A stretch of DNA of 64,000 nt. It comes from Bursaphelenchus xylophilus. Taxonomy: Eukaryota > Nematoda > Chromadorea > Rhabditida > Aphelenchoididae. Location: contig CAJFCV020000003.1 in the NCBI GenBank assembly GCA_904066235.2, positions 3,410,001 through 3,474,000 of the forward strand. Reading direction: 5' to 3'. The notes beneath the pieces are model-generated. The model was not told the DNA's origin and did not search any database. It saw nothing but the letters and a program-made list of their open reading frames with translations. The first letter of the stretch is position 1. Each line of letters opens with the position of its first letter. Below, in pieces: positions 28,582 through 41,700 of this stretch. The position numbers were made by a program, and so were the translations under genes.

Positions 28582-30018
28582 TTATGCAATTCAGGGAAAT
28601 TCATTCCCGATATTCGAGTCTTCAATAACTTTTCTCTGTTATGCATTATAGAATTGTTTGTTAATTAACCTGTGCCATGTTGAAGAATAAATTTCCAACA
28701 GAACTTTGACTAATAATAACTTTAAACCCTAAAATTTTAATGTTCAATTTGTTTTATGTAATACCGTTTTTCTTTTGTCAAATTTTTTACGAAAATTGTA
28801 ATCTTCAACTAAAATATGTGTTGTGCTTTACGCATGCAGTGGAAATGCTCGAAATTTGACGTCCAAATTTTAATAAAACTTGGATCAAACTCCGACTTTA
28901 ATATAAGAGCTCTTAGAATCCTAAAACACGTTGCACTGGATGTTACTCACGTGGATGGTCAATAATCAACCAAATTCTGATTAAGCGTTTGAAAAGCTGT
29001 TAACAAAAAAACAATCCGATTAATTGTTTACCAATTTTCGAAATGGCCCACAGCGTTATTAAATCTAATAGTTTGGACTTTGTTGGTTCGCTGACAAGAA
29101 GGGAATTGTTATTATTTTCAAACGAATTTTTACTAGTTTGTCGGGCGAAGTCACTTCTTTTCTGCCGAAATATCATCCTTTGGCTCGGGAAATCAAGTTT
29201 TATAACAGACGAGGTAGGTATCTACTGGCAAGGAACTGAACTTTCTTTGTAAGAGATTACAATAAATGGGAAATGCCTTATCATAAACGTTTTCGACTAT
29301 TGTCGTTGGTCTTTTTGTCAATGCAATTTTTGCTTACAACGCATTCTCATTCGCCATCGGTCTTTGGTGCCTTAAAATTTAAGCTCGCAGCTTGCCCAGA
29401 TGGCCACGATATTGAACAAGCTTCTCAACGAGAAGAGTACGCTCAAGGCGGAGGGCGTTCATAGATAAAAGCGCACTTTGCCCATGTCTCTGCTCATTTT
29501 ACCTACAGAATTTTGAGTTTTGGTAGAAACGTTCCTCTCTAAGGTAAAAATCAGCCTGAAATAAATAAGTTATCCGAATAATAAAAATGTCGGCCATGAA
29601 CAGCTTTCGGACAAATAGTTTTTCTATATGGTGGGGGCTAGGAATTTCACGTATACCTGCGACAAAAATATGCCAAATTTTTGCCAAATTTCCTGGTCGT
29701 CGCATTCCTCTGTTGGCCTGCTTAGAATCTGTATGCAAGGTTGCGATAAATTAAAAAGGTCCAACTTGGGGCATTTTCCCAGAAGTCATTAAAAAATCCC
29801 TTCTAAAAAATTTAATGTTATTGTTTACCAATTTTTGGAATGCTCCCTAATCTTATTTTTTCGGACTTTGCTTCATTTTCGAACTATGAAGAATGGTTCT
29901 ATCCGGCAAGCTTTGGAATTTCACGGATCAAAATCTTTTCTCTGCTCTCATAAATCTTTTCAACAACCTCTTCGTTTTAGCCAAAGCCTAATTTTGATTT
30001 TTCAGATACAAGTTCACC
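28582..30018. other. Intergenic region between the two SXP-like genes
   Basis: An AATAAA near 28686 probably serves gene 1. The rest is AT-rich. From about 29400 to 29780 it contains a diverged copy of a repeat that also lies in the intron of the second gene. No exon is supported. Confidence 0.55.
29400..29780 (+). repeat. Dispersed repeat, copy A
   Basis: It shares ordered phrases with 30520-30870: GATATTGAAC..CTT, GAGAGTACGCT (here GAGTACGCTCAAGGCGGAG), a TGGTAGAAA phrase, and a CACTTGGGG-like end. It is diverged, with no open frame that matches between copies. Confidence 0.4.
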
Positions 30019-31033
30019 ATGTTCGAAGTTCATTGTCGTCTCCCCTCCAATTCACCGTTCCATGAAATCTACGAGCAACTGAACGAACGCGAACTCAGGG
30101 GTCTCTATTATTTATTCGAGGAGAAAAAGAAGGCTCCGAAATATGTGTACATGCAAGAAGTGCAGGATTTCATCTCCGGGCTCGATCCAAAAATTCAAGA
30201 GGAATTTCGACGATATAATGCAAAAATAGAGGAGTTGGAGAAAGAGAGGGAAGAACGGGCGAAACATTTGAGCCATGAGACGCAAGCTGTCTACAATGAC
30301 ATGGTCAAGATTTTGAGGGTAAGTGATGATGGTAAAATGAGGAAAACCGAACTTGTAGCCTTTGATTTGAAGTAGTTTTGTGACCAGAATCCAAAAAGCA
30401 TAGGATTTTCAAGATATTGCAAAGCAGTCATCGATTTTTTTAAATCTTTCAATACAAATTTTGCACAGATGTCGGTCATGAACTAAGCATCAATTCCTGA
30501 AAGTATTAGCCCGCGCTCTGCGATCGCCGTCGAGATATTGAACGATCTTTTCCGCCGAGAGAGTACGCTAAACGCGGAGAGCGGTCAGAGAGAAAAACAT
30601 TTTTTGATCATAACTTTGCTAGTTTCGTGCGGAAAAAATGATCTTTTGTGGAAAAAAACTCTCTATGGTAGAAATAAGCATGAAAGTTTTCGTGCCGGAG
30701 TTCGGCAGAAAGTGTCAAATTTTCGCCAACTTTCGATCTAAAAATCTCGGTTGTTTCTGCAAAGCGCGAGCTAGGATTCTCACATATATTTAAGAAAAAA
30801 TTATTCTGAATTTGTGCCAAGTTTCATCAAAATCTGAGCGTCGCACTTGGGGTACTTCCCTTGTGAGATCTGCGGATATTCTTACTGTCATCCGAAATTT
30901 GAACATTTTTCAGAACGACCAAATTAGCGAGGAAGAGCAAGTACAAAGCGTTCGGAAATATGCTGCACATCTTGAACCGGCAATCATTGAAGAACTAAAA
31001 TCTGCTGGCATTATTGTTCCCTGCGATGAATAA
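30019..31033 (+). CDS. SXP/RAL-2-like (DUF148-type) protein 2, intact paralog
   Basis: Two exons, 30019-30318 and 30914-31033, join in phase 0 to give 139 aa. The protein aligns along its length with the gene at 27331: SPFHEIYEQLNERELRGLYY, a Glu/Lys-rich coiled stretch (residues about 70-85), LSHETQAVYNDMVKIL, then EEEQVQSVRKYAAHLEPAIIEELKSAGIIVP and stop. It shares the intron position and phase with its paralog, so the pair arose by tandem duplication. No signal peptide is seen from this ATG, although the 13 bases between the acceptor and the ATG are open and an upstream coding exon cannot be excluded. Function is unknown; the family label is tentative. Confidence 0.65.
30520..30870 (+). 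repeat. Dispersed repeat, copy B, in the intron of SXP-like gene 2
   Basis: Matches the order of phrases in copy A (29400-29780). It includes TTTCTGCAAAGCGCG, which also occurs near 62686, and GCGTCGCACTTGGGG, similar to a phrase near 61299. This suggests an interspersed family in this genome. Confidence 0.4.
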
Positions 31034-32793
31034 CCAACCATTTCTCGTTTGATTTTCTTTATTTTTTCACTATTTATTTTTTGAATGCCTTGTAAACTAC
31101 AGTACATAAATGCCACTCACAAAAACTTTTTTGTCTGGTTTTTTCGAAAATCTCGAAAATTAATCTTCCAATTATCAATTGATCCAAGCAGCCGCAGCGC
31201 TTTACATTCTCGAGACGTTTCAAAGGTTTTGACGAATTTCTTTTCCGTTTAGCGTCGACCCGCTGATAATTCGGGTCAGATCGGACTTTTGCGCCATTTG
31301 GGAACGTCTTCGTGAATTTTCGGATAAAGCAGGCGCCACGGGAAGGGAGATAATATTATCGATACGTTCGGCGGGCTTGATCAAACTTTTTGGAGGGCAA
31401 AACTTTTGATTTTTTGTTGGCACAAAATTTGATTATTTGCCGAATTTCTAACAAGCTTCCTCTTTTAAGGCAATTTTCTCTTTTTTAATTAAATTTTCGA
31501 ATGTTTCATGCCATTTTTTCTATCACAGTAACTCCCATCCATTTTTAAAAACACTTTAAAATCTCCCACTTTTCCATAAGTCAGTTTTAAATTCGCCAAA
31601 ATCACCTCCAGACGCCCTTTATCATCAACGCAAGGGACTATAGTCGCCGGAGTGGCATTGCAATTATAACGGTAGGAAAGGTTTTCCTTTCCTTTCGCTT
31701 TTAACCGAAATCCCATCGACGTCGCTGTTTGATGTTGACGCGAGAATTCTTATCTCCTCGAGAGTGCGGTCTTGAATGGCGCGGGGATAAAACTGAAACC
31801 GGGCGATTTTGGGGGGCGCACCGAAAATTAAAATTATGATACGAAAGGTTGGAATGGGGATGAGTTTGACATGTTGGGGGCTAATTGGGAACTGCGTGAA
31901 AATTTGAGCTTGTGTTTTGCAGGGGAATGCTCAAGAGGCAACTTCGCGGTTTTATTAAAATTTTTTGGGCTTTTTGAACTTTATATCCAGGTCGACTTTT
32001 AACAACTAAAATTCTTAGCTTGTGCTTTAGGGATTCATCCAAAAATTGCTGGTTTTTTTGCTGATTAACGACAGCGATGAGTAAAATATGCTTGTTCCAG
32101 GAAAAGTAATCTTTGGTCATATGTATTATATATCTATGTGAATGCTCCGTAAAAATATTTGTTGGTAGAAATATATATTCTTTCCACGTAAATAAAGCAT
32201 AACGTATCGTATTTTACCGAGAACACTTCCAGATTTGTGCTTTTGGAAAGACCACACTTTAGGCATCAACGCAAGTATCGGTAATTGTCTCCTGCAAATC
32301 CGTTTTTCAAAGCTAACCGATCGTAAAATTGGTTGCTCCTTCAAAGTGTCAATTTTATCTTCTTCTTGTTTCTAAATATGTCAGTGTTCACGCTTTAGTG
32401 ATCATAAAATTTTTGTCGAGAGAACCCGCGATTCCAACGAGCTAACGATAAGCGAACTTCGACTCTTCCGTTCGTCGTTCGATTGTGTTATCCTTCACAT
32501 ATAAAATTTCAAAACTGATTCAACGTATTTTAAATACAAGCATTTTGTTTGTAATTATGTTTGTTTATTTATCGCACCCGCTACGTATTTTGTTCCGTTT
32601 TCTTTTTCCGGATTTGAAACCGATCCATCCGAGAAAAAAAGCCGCTGATAACCGACCCATTTTTTATCAACATAAAGCTTGTCGATCCTTAAGTAAACGT
32701 TTTCAAAACGCAGAGTAATTTCAACAGATTTTTTCCTGAATAAGACCGGCCTTTGTAAGAATATCGTATTTTAACCCAAAATTGCAGGTCACG
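31034..32793. other. Intergenic region upstream of the patched-related gene
   Basis: No coding exon supported. It contains CGTATTTTA-type motifs at 32208, 32524 and 32765. A 3' splice site (AAATTGCAG) ends at 32787, 7 bases before the next start codon, so a 5' UTR intron or spliced-leader site is likely. Confidence 0.55.
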
Positions 32794-35700
32794 ATGCCGG
32801 CTGAGGAACGCCGGGATGAAGATCCCCCGTCATCTCGGGCAGATACCGACCAGTCAAAGCGAATGTCCAGACAAATTGGAAGAGGGCACGATGACACATT
32901 ACCGGCTACACCGGGCTACAAGTCAGTGGACAAAGGAGGACCGGTAAGGAGTTGTAAAGTAGGATACGCAGAGTTGAAGATACTGTGATATTCGGCTTTA
33001 AATTTATCAAATTATACTCTAGAATTATGAAAACCTTGGATTTTATTATATGTACATCAATGTGATTTTTATTCAAGATTGCGCAGGCTTTTCTTACGCC
33101 TTGTTAAATCAAGTACGATGTCCTCTAGAGTCTAAATCCTTGCTTGACCTTCATGTATACTCATAGGTCAAAATATATTATACATTTTTTAAGGTTTTTT
33201 GGTACCTTATTTACTACTGTTCAGAAAAGGCATTCTAATCTTGTGCTTAGGGTTATATGCCTCATGATTACTAGATGTTTCACATGCCTGTTTCTAGGAG
33301 TCCCCCGGAAATGAATCGCCAGAAAGCGAAGACTCTTCTGAAATGCGAGTTGTCCCACGACAGCGATCGATGGCGGCAGCTATTCCTTATCATCGTTCTG
33401 AATTCGAAGTGCACAGTAAGTCAAACGTCAAAGATTTCATTCGTATTTTAAAATTCTTTAAACGTAATTCTAAAGCTGTTAAAGTGATATGCACGTATTT
33501 ATGGGAATCGTATTTTACCAAATCATTTTCAGCATATCAAGTTGCAACTTACCGAATCCACCTCTCGAAGTTTATTGAAGGAATGATCAAGCCATCGCTC
33601 TTTCACTTGGCCAAAACTGTCTCCAACAGATGCTTTTTATTTTTGACATTACCAATTTTTCTTCTTGGAGTTTCATTGATTGGCCCCATCTACTACAAAG
33701 ATCAGCTGCAGATCAGTGTCCCATTTCCGTCGTTTTTGAGTGGTCCTGATCCAACAGTAGCGGTGAGGTCGCTGAGATCGCAGGTGACAGTCCCATTTAA
33801 TTCGAGCAATCCAGAGTTTGATGCGCTAAAAAGAACAAGCTCTTCAGAGTTCGGGATTCTGTTGAGCACAAAGTAAGTTGTGTGGCTTTAGCCGTTTTAT
33901 GGAAGCCTACAATGTCGGAGCATATAAGGCGTTTGTGTGGTCGAAATTTAGTTTTATTAAGGTTGATTTTTGAGTAAAAAATGGTCTTGTGCCTTCGAAA
34001 TTTGCGTTAAATTACATAAGAGATTTTAAAGCCTTTTTTCATTCTTTCAACAAAATTTTAGTGAACAAAGTTAAGTTTTTTAAAACGGACTTTTTTACAA
34101 AGTGAAGCATGGCCCGGACATTGTTGCGGTGACCATCACCGAATTTCTTCAAATTTGGCTCATAGAACACCCACAGGGCATACATGAAAAGCGTCTAAGG
34201 TTTTTGCGAAATTTGCATTATTCCAGGATTACTGTAACATTTTGTGTTTTATAAAGCGGCCGTTGTGGTGGGCCGGGTGATGGCTCTATGAGTACAAAAC
34301 TTTCTGTGTGGCGGTTTTCGACCATGGCCAACATTTTCCTTACTGAAACATTTTTTGTATCTCTTCATCTTATGGTAGTACTGTAACCTTCAACATACCA
34401 TATCGATTACCGTTAAAAATTGGGAAAAGTGTAACCAGTTTTTAAGCTTGATTATAAAGGTTGGACACACTCTCCGTAAAATAAGACCAAAAAATCCAAA
34501 ATAAAAATATAAGTTTTTGAGATATGCGCGTTCAAAGTTGCTATGTTCGGGTACTGTAGGACCAAAATGGAGATGATGAATTCTCAAACGGTACCATTCG
34601 TTGCCACGCCTCACCCATTAATAGAGCAGCCTGAGAAAAATATTTTCTGATCAAAAAATAAATATTTGAGGCTTTATTTCAGGCTTTATACGATGGTTAC
34701 TGTAGTTTCTAACTTTTGTTAATTTCGCTAACCATTTTTTCCAGATAACGTATTTAGACTAGCTATCCCATTGAGAAATGTGTATACAACGTAAAAATAA
34801 AAAAATCAAGGTCGCAGTACCATCAATTCCTGAAATAAAGGGAGATTACGGTAGCCGTATCCGTTTTTTCGCTGTTTGGCCGCGGCATTCTTTGGAGCTG
34901 CAAGTGTAACCAGATTTGAGACTGGAAATTCACTCAGAATGGATAGATCAGTATTTGAGCAAAAAATAGCGAAAATAAAAATATAAGTTTTTGAGAAAAT
35001 CCGGGATTACGGTCATTTTAAGGGGTTTTTGGGCCGTTTGGCCGCGGCATTCTTTGGAGCTGCAAGTGTAACCAGATTTGGAAATGGAAATACACCCAGA
35101 ATGGATAGAGGAGTATTTTAGCAAAAAATAGCGAAAATAAAAATATAAGTTTTTGAGAAAATCCCGGATTACGGTCATTTTAGGGGGTTTTTGGGCCGTT
35201 TGGCCGCGGCATTCTTTGGAGCTGCTAGTGTAACCAGATTTGAGACTGGAAATTCACTCAGAATGGATAGATGAGTATTTGAGCAAAAAATAGCGAAAAT
35301 AAAAATATAAGTTTTTGAGAAAATCCCGGATTACGGTAATTTTAGGGGGTTTTTGGGCCGTTTGGCCGCGGCATTCTTTGGAGCTGCTAGTGTAACCAGA
35401 TTTGAGACTGGAAATTCACTCCGAATGGATAGTTGAGTATTTGAGCAAAAAATAGCGAAAATAAAAACATAAGTTTTTGAGAAAATCCGAAATTACGGTC
35501 ATTTTAGGGGATTTCCTGGCCGAAATTACCGTAATCCGGGATTTTCTCAAAAACTTATATTTTTATTTTCGCTATTTTTTTCTAAAATACTCCCCTGTAT
35601 ATTCTGAACAAATTTCCAGTCTCAAATCTGGTTACACTTGCAGCTCCAAAGAATGCCGCGGCCAAACGGCCCAAAAAACCCCTAAAATGACCGTAATCCC

Positions 35701-38700
35701 GGATTTTCTCAAAAACTTATATTTTTATTTTCGCTATTTTTTTCTAAAATACTCCCCTGTATATTCTGAACAAATTTCCAGTCTCAAATCTGGTTACACT
35801 TGCAGCTCCAAAGAATGCCGCGGCCAAACGGCCCAAAAACCCCCTAAAATGACCGTAATCCGGGATTTTCTCAAAAACTTATATTTTTATTTTCGCTATT
35901 TTTTGCTAAAATACTCCTCTATCCATTCTGGGTGTATTTCCATTTCCAAATCTGGTTACACTTGCAGCTCCAAAGAATGCCGCGGCCAAACGGCCCAAAA
36001 ACCCCTTAAAATGACCGTAATCCGGGATTTTCTCAAAAACTTATATTTTTATTTTCGCTATTTTTTGCTCAAATACTCATCTATCCATTCTGAGTGAATT
36101 TCCAGTCTCAAATCTGGTTACACTTGCAGCTCCAAAGAATGCCGCGGCCAAACAGCGAAAAAAACGGATACGGCTACCGTAATCTCCCTTTATTTCAGGA
36201 ATTGATGGTACTGCGACCTTGATTTTTTTATTTTTACGTTGTATACACATTTCTCAATGGGATAGCTAGTCTAAATACGTTATCTGGAAAAAATGGTTAG
36301 CGAAATTAACAAAAGTTAGAAACTACAGTAACCATCGTATAAAGCCTGAAATAAAGCCTCAAATATTTATTTTTTGATCAGAAAATATTTTTCTCAGGCT
36401 GCTCTATTAATGGGTGAGGCGTGGCAACGAATGGTACCGTTTGAGAATTCATCATCTCCATTTTGGTCCTACAGTACCCGAACATAGCAACTTTGAACGC
36501 GCATATCTCAAAAACTTATATTTTTATTTTGGATTTTTTTGTCTTATTTTACGGAGAGTGTGTCCAACCTTTATAATCAAGCTTAAAAACTGGTTACACT
36601 CCTTCCAATTTTTAACGGTAATCGATATGGTATGTTGAAGGTTACAGTACTACCATAAGATGAAGAGATACAAAAAATGTTTTAGTGAGGAAAATGTTGG
36701 CCATGGTCGAAAACTGCCACACAGAAAGTTTTGTACTCATAGAGCCATCACCCGGCCCACCACAACGGCAGCTTTATAAAACACAAAATGTTACAGTAAT
36801 CCCGGACTGGTTGAAATTTCGCGAAACCCTTCTTCGCTTTTCATCAACATGCTCAGGCCCTTCTATTGGCCAAGTTTCAAGAAATTTGGTGATGGTCGTT
36901 GCAACAATGTCCGGGCCCCGTGGAGGGAAGCTTCAGTTTGTAAAAAACTCTCTTTTAAATACGCCGGAGGTACATGTACATATAAATATATTTTACTGTC
37001 AGGTAATTACTTAAATCGCACATAGCCTTCCAGGCTCTCAAAAAATATTAAAAACAAAATCGATTACACTAATGTACCACCTGTGGCATCGAGTGCCTCA
37101 CTCACTTAAAAATCTTCTTTCAGGAACCCCTTTACAAATATCATTTCCAATTCTTCTCTGTCAACCTATGATCGGCTCAACTATATGATTGCGAACTTGA
37201 CTGTGGCTCATACCGTGAAGAGCTTGACGGTAAGTAATTTTTTCGTTGATAAAGCAAACTTCTTTGTCGAATTTTTTCTACAGCGTATTTTAAAATGCCA
37301 ACTTTTTAGTGGGACGACATTTGTCGAGAGAACTGTGATTCCGACAACTTGCTGATGAGAAATCTCCGAAATGGCAGAGCTTTGCTGAAATGGCCACAAT
37401 CGATCGTATTTGATGAGGAAAACAAACAAAAGAGGTTCTCGGTGGCCAATGTTTTTGGAGGTGAGTTGCGAATAAAATCTTGTAGTTTTGTCCAAATCTG
37501 CACGGTGATTTTAAGTTTGTAAATAGTTAAGATTAAGTCAATTATCTTCTTTTTTCCAGGGGTTGAAGCTGATGGAGACAACAATATCAACAAAGCCAAT
37601 ACGATTCAAATGAACCTCAAGCTCAAGGAGGATTTGAAAACTGAAACTTATGACCAGTTTGATGCCCGGCTAAAAAGTTTGGTATGATAATTCCAATTGT
37701 TTGAAACCGCGTATTTTACATCGAAAAATCACTCCGTTTCTCGATTTTAATGACAAATATTTTGCAGCTAACCAACCGATTTTCCGACAAGGAAATGAGA
37801 GTTTACTATTGGTCAATGTACAATTATATCAAGGAGGTTGTCCAGATGTTGAATGCCACTCATTATCGACTGTTTCCTTTTGCGGCGCTACTTGTGATCT
37901 TCTGCGTGTTGGTCAGCTTTCGAATGGATTCTTATCGGGTAAGACTGCTGCCTAAAGATATTATTTATTATTTCTTTGCCGTTGACTTGGCGGAAAGCCC
38001 AAATTTTACTTCGTCCTAAATTGAACAAGATCCCATATTACAGTGGGGGACCTGATCCAGTGGCAAAAAACCTACCATTTTGCGAATGGGAAGTGTCAAA
38101 AATGTGGCAAAATTCTTCCCTCTCCAAGTGCAAAAAACTCCTTATTTCAAAAGCACGCCCGCTCTTTTTGTGAGGGATAATGCGCGCCCTTCAAAACGAT
38201 TTTTTTTCACTTGGAGAGGGAAACATTTTGCCACATTTTTGATACTTCCCATTTGCAAAATGGTACGTTTTTTAACACTGGATCAGGTCCCCCACTGTAC
38301 CACCTCTCTTCTGACTGCATGCACTTTCAGACCCGTCCATTTGTTGGCCTCCAGACCGGTGTTGTGCTTGTCCTCAGTTCGTTCGTCGGATATGCCGTTC
38401 AAATCGCGGGTGCTGGCCAGATCAACGCCTTGGTCTTCCCAGCCGTCTTTGTCATCAGTGCTTGCGGAGCGTTGTTATTCTTTTCTTTGGGGCAATCTTG
38501 GAATCGATACTCCTTGGCAGCTCTTCATCCCGCCGAGAAATTGGCTTTCATCATTTCGTGGGATGGCCCATGCACCTTGTTGACGCTGCTTTGTGTTATC
38601 GCGGGATCAAGTATGTTATCATAAATTTAAAGACAAATATTCAAGCACAAACACAGCACGTATTATACCAGTCATAATCGATTTTTCCAGTTATTGTCGC

Positions 38701-41700
38701 TCTGTTTGCCCCATTGACTCTGATCCAAGCGAGTTTCTTTACCATTGCTGCCGGTTTGACCGCAGTTCTGATCTTTGGAATGCTCTACATGGCAGTTTGT
38801 TGGTTTTGGTCGGGCCGTCGCGAAGCTGAAGGCTTGAAATGGTGGCAACTCGGCAAGAAAGGCGATCAACAGTTCAACCGTTAGTTAAAAAAACTTCTAC
38901 GTTCAACAAAAGTCTACTAAAAACTCAAATAACCTTTCTATATTTTTCAGAAAAATGCGTCGTTGATTACGATCCGTCAACAGCCGCAATGCTTCATGAA
39001 AAATTGGCTGACTTGAAGCCCAATTTCGCCTCTTCGGTTGGAAAATTCTCTTCCTCATATGGAATGAGGGCTATTTCGCTTTGCATTTGCGTTGTCTTTG
39101 TAACATTCGCTGTGCTCGGATTAGAACACATTAATGTCCAAATGAAAGAGGAGGACTTTGTTCAGAGCAACTCAACTTCAGCTCAATATTTGAGCAAGTA
39201 CAAGACCGCTTTTCCGTAAGTCTTGTTTAAAAAAGTTATCAACCATTTTCAGGAAATACGAAGAGTACGTCGAGCTCATTATCGACAGCCCAATTGACTA
39301 CTATGACAAGAGTCGGCGAGCAGAAATCATGAAGTTGATGCGTCAACAACTTGAAGACGGCTACGTCGATCGCATTGTCAGTTGGATCCCTGATTTCGAG
39401 GACTTCCAAAGAAATACCGTCTATGATGTTAATCCAGACACAATTATTGATGTTATCAAGTTCTTGTTCTTGGAGTCCGACCATTATCATCGATATGCCA
39501 GTGATATCGTCATTGACAAGAGGAGAACGCAAATTTTGAGATCCCGGTCGTATTTGGAGCTGACCGAAAAGGGTGTTAAAGAGAGGCAGACGTTGGTGAA
39601 GAATATCTTGGAGAAGGCTGAACAGTTTGATCTTCCTGTTACAGTAAGAACACCATTGGCTTTCAGCCTGCATCATGATGTTCAGGTAGGGATTTAGGGA
39701 CATAAGACCGATATTTCTGCACCCATAAAGTCTCGAAAATTTTGAAAATACTTGGCACAAATACCCATCAATTTCCTCCAAGATATGTAGGCTTTTTAGC
39801 ACGCACTATCTACATAGATACGACCCAGTCCCTACAGTCTAAAAATACCAATTTTGTGCTTATTTTTCCTTCTGTCTAAAGTGGATTATATAAATTCATA
39901 TAAGGCAGTCTCTTCATCACGAAGCTCACGGCATGGAGAGTCTTTTTCCCTGATCCACCCTTTCCGTTTACAACAAAGTAATTTTCAGAAACCGCTGAAT
40001 TATTCAGCTATATCTGTCAGATGTTGTCATACTTGCTAGAATCTTTTTATTTACCGCAAAATGAACATGCAAGATTTGATAAAAAATTTTTTCGTTTTTG
40101 GTTCCCCCTAGGGATCAAAGCTCGCTTCCTTGAAGATTTTGACGACTTCGTTAAAATGAGGCCGTTTCCACTGTCCCAATTTATTTTTTTATTAACCACC
40201 AACCGCTGGTGCTCGTATTTTACCATTTCAGGTGCTCAACCGTTTCCTCCTCGCCCTCATCATCGAGATTTTGTCCATCACCGCCCTGAGTTTCATCCTC
40301 ATTCTGCAGCCATCAATCTCTCTGTGCCTTCTCGTCAATTGCTCGATAATTTCCTTCGGAATCATTGGGTATTCCTCGTCGCTAGGAATCCCTCTAAATG
40401 CACCGACATTAACAACCTTGCTCATGGGAAATGTCTACATCGCCGTGATGACAATTCATTTCTGCTATCAATTCGTGAATACTGGCAGTCGTCAGCAAGC
40501 AAGTATTGATCGAATTTGTTACGCCTTCCAATGTAGTCTGGCGCCCAATGTGTTTTCTGCCATCATTTTGGGAGCTTTCTTTTTCCCATTGCCTGTGGCG
40601 GTTGATGCTCCCGTCCTGATGCACGTATGGAAAATATTGATTGCTGTGGCGGTTCTATCCGTACTTTCGATGATTTGTGTGCTTCCATTGTAAGGCTTTA
40701 TCATATAGTATTACAGTCATATAAAATTTCGTATTTTACACTATGTTTTCCTATGTTTCAGGTTGATGATTACTCTCACCGAGACAATCGCCAAATGTTT
40801 TGGGAAGTTCCACAAAATTTGCGACAAAAATGGTGTCTTTGGAGTGGAGCATCCTTCCGAGAGCATCTACTATGTTCAAGGAAGTCGGCAGCTGAAGATG
40901 CTTGGCTATGGCCACGGTGGAATGCTGACGATAGATCGGCAAACTCGACAGATGATTTTGAACCCCAACAGACTTCCACAACCTCCTCCTGACTACACAA
41001 TGGGAGGAAATATGATTGTCGCCGATTTGTATCCGCGTAGAGCCGAGAGGTATCGGATTAGAGAGGCTGGCAGCGAGGTAAAAATTATGCATTTGATATA
41101 AGCTTGAAATACAGTGGGGGACCTGATTCAATGGCAAAAAACGTACCATTTTGCATCCCAGAAGTACCAAAAATGTGGCAAAATGCTGCCCTCTCCATGT
41201 GAAAAAAAACTCCGATTTCAAAGGCGCGCCCGCTCTTTTTGTGCGGGAAAGAGCGCACACTTCAAAACGAAGTTTTTCCACTTGGAGGAGGAGGCATTTT
41301 GCCACATTTTTCGATACTTCCCGGATGCAAAATGGCACGTTCTTTGCCACTGGATCAGGTCCGTCACTGTAGACGCTTAATTTCGATTCGTTGACCTTAT
41401 AAAAAGCAAATATTTTGTTTCAGACTGAAAGCCGGCCAGCTAGCACCAGAATTCCGCAAAGCCAAGAGTCCTCCAGAAATCATACCCCCAGGCACGAACG
41501 TCGCAATCGCTATCAAAGACCGATCGAGGAGGATGGCGAAGAGCAGATTTACGAAGAACCTGACACTCCGGTAAGTCCACAATCAATCTTGCATCACAAA
41601 ATCCACTCTCAGCCCCCTCATCGTCATCGTTCGTATCACACTTCGCCTCAGGCCAGATACATCCCTCGTGATTCGCAGGGCTTTCGCGTGGAATACCCTC

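Noticed and set aside
35477..36097. Open frame of 206 codons with repeated ECRGQTAQK and FLKNLYFYF segments
   Set aside because: It is a read-through of the tandem units in the palindrome. The repeats in the protein are exact reflections of the DNA repeats, and the frame lies inside an intron of the patched-related gene.
39991..40039. Extra patched-related exon beginning after TTTTCAG at 39990
   Set aside because: The frame runs into a stop within 17 codons and no donor keeps the phase. Joining 39685 directly to 40232 gives the expected loop-to-helix transition.
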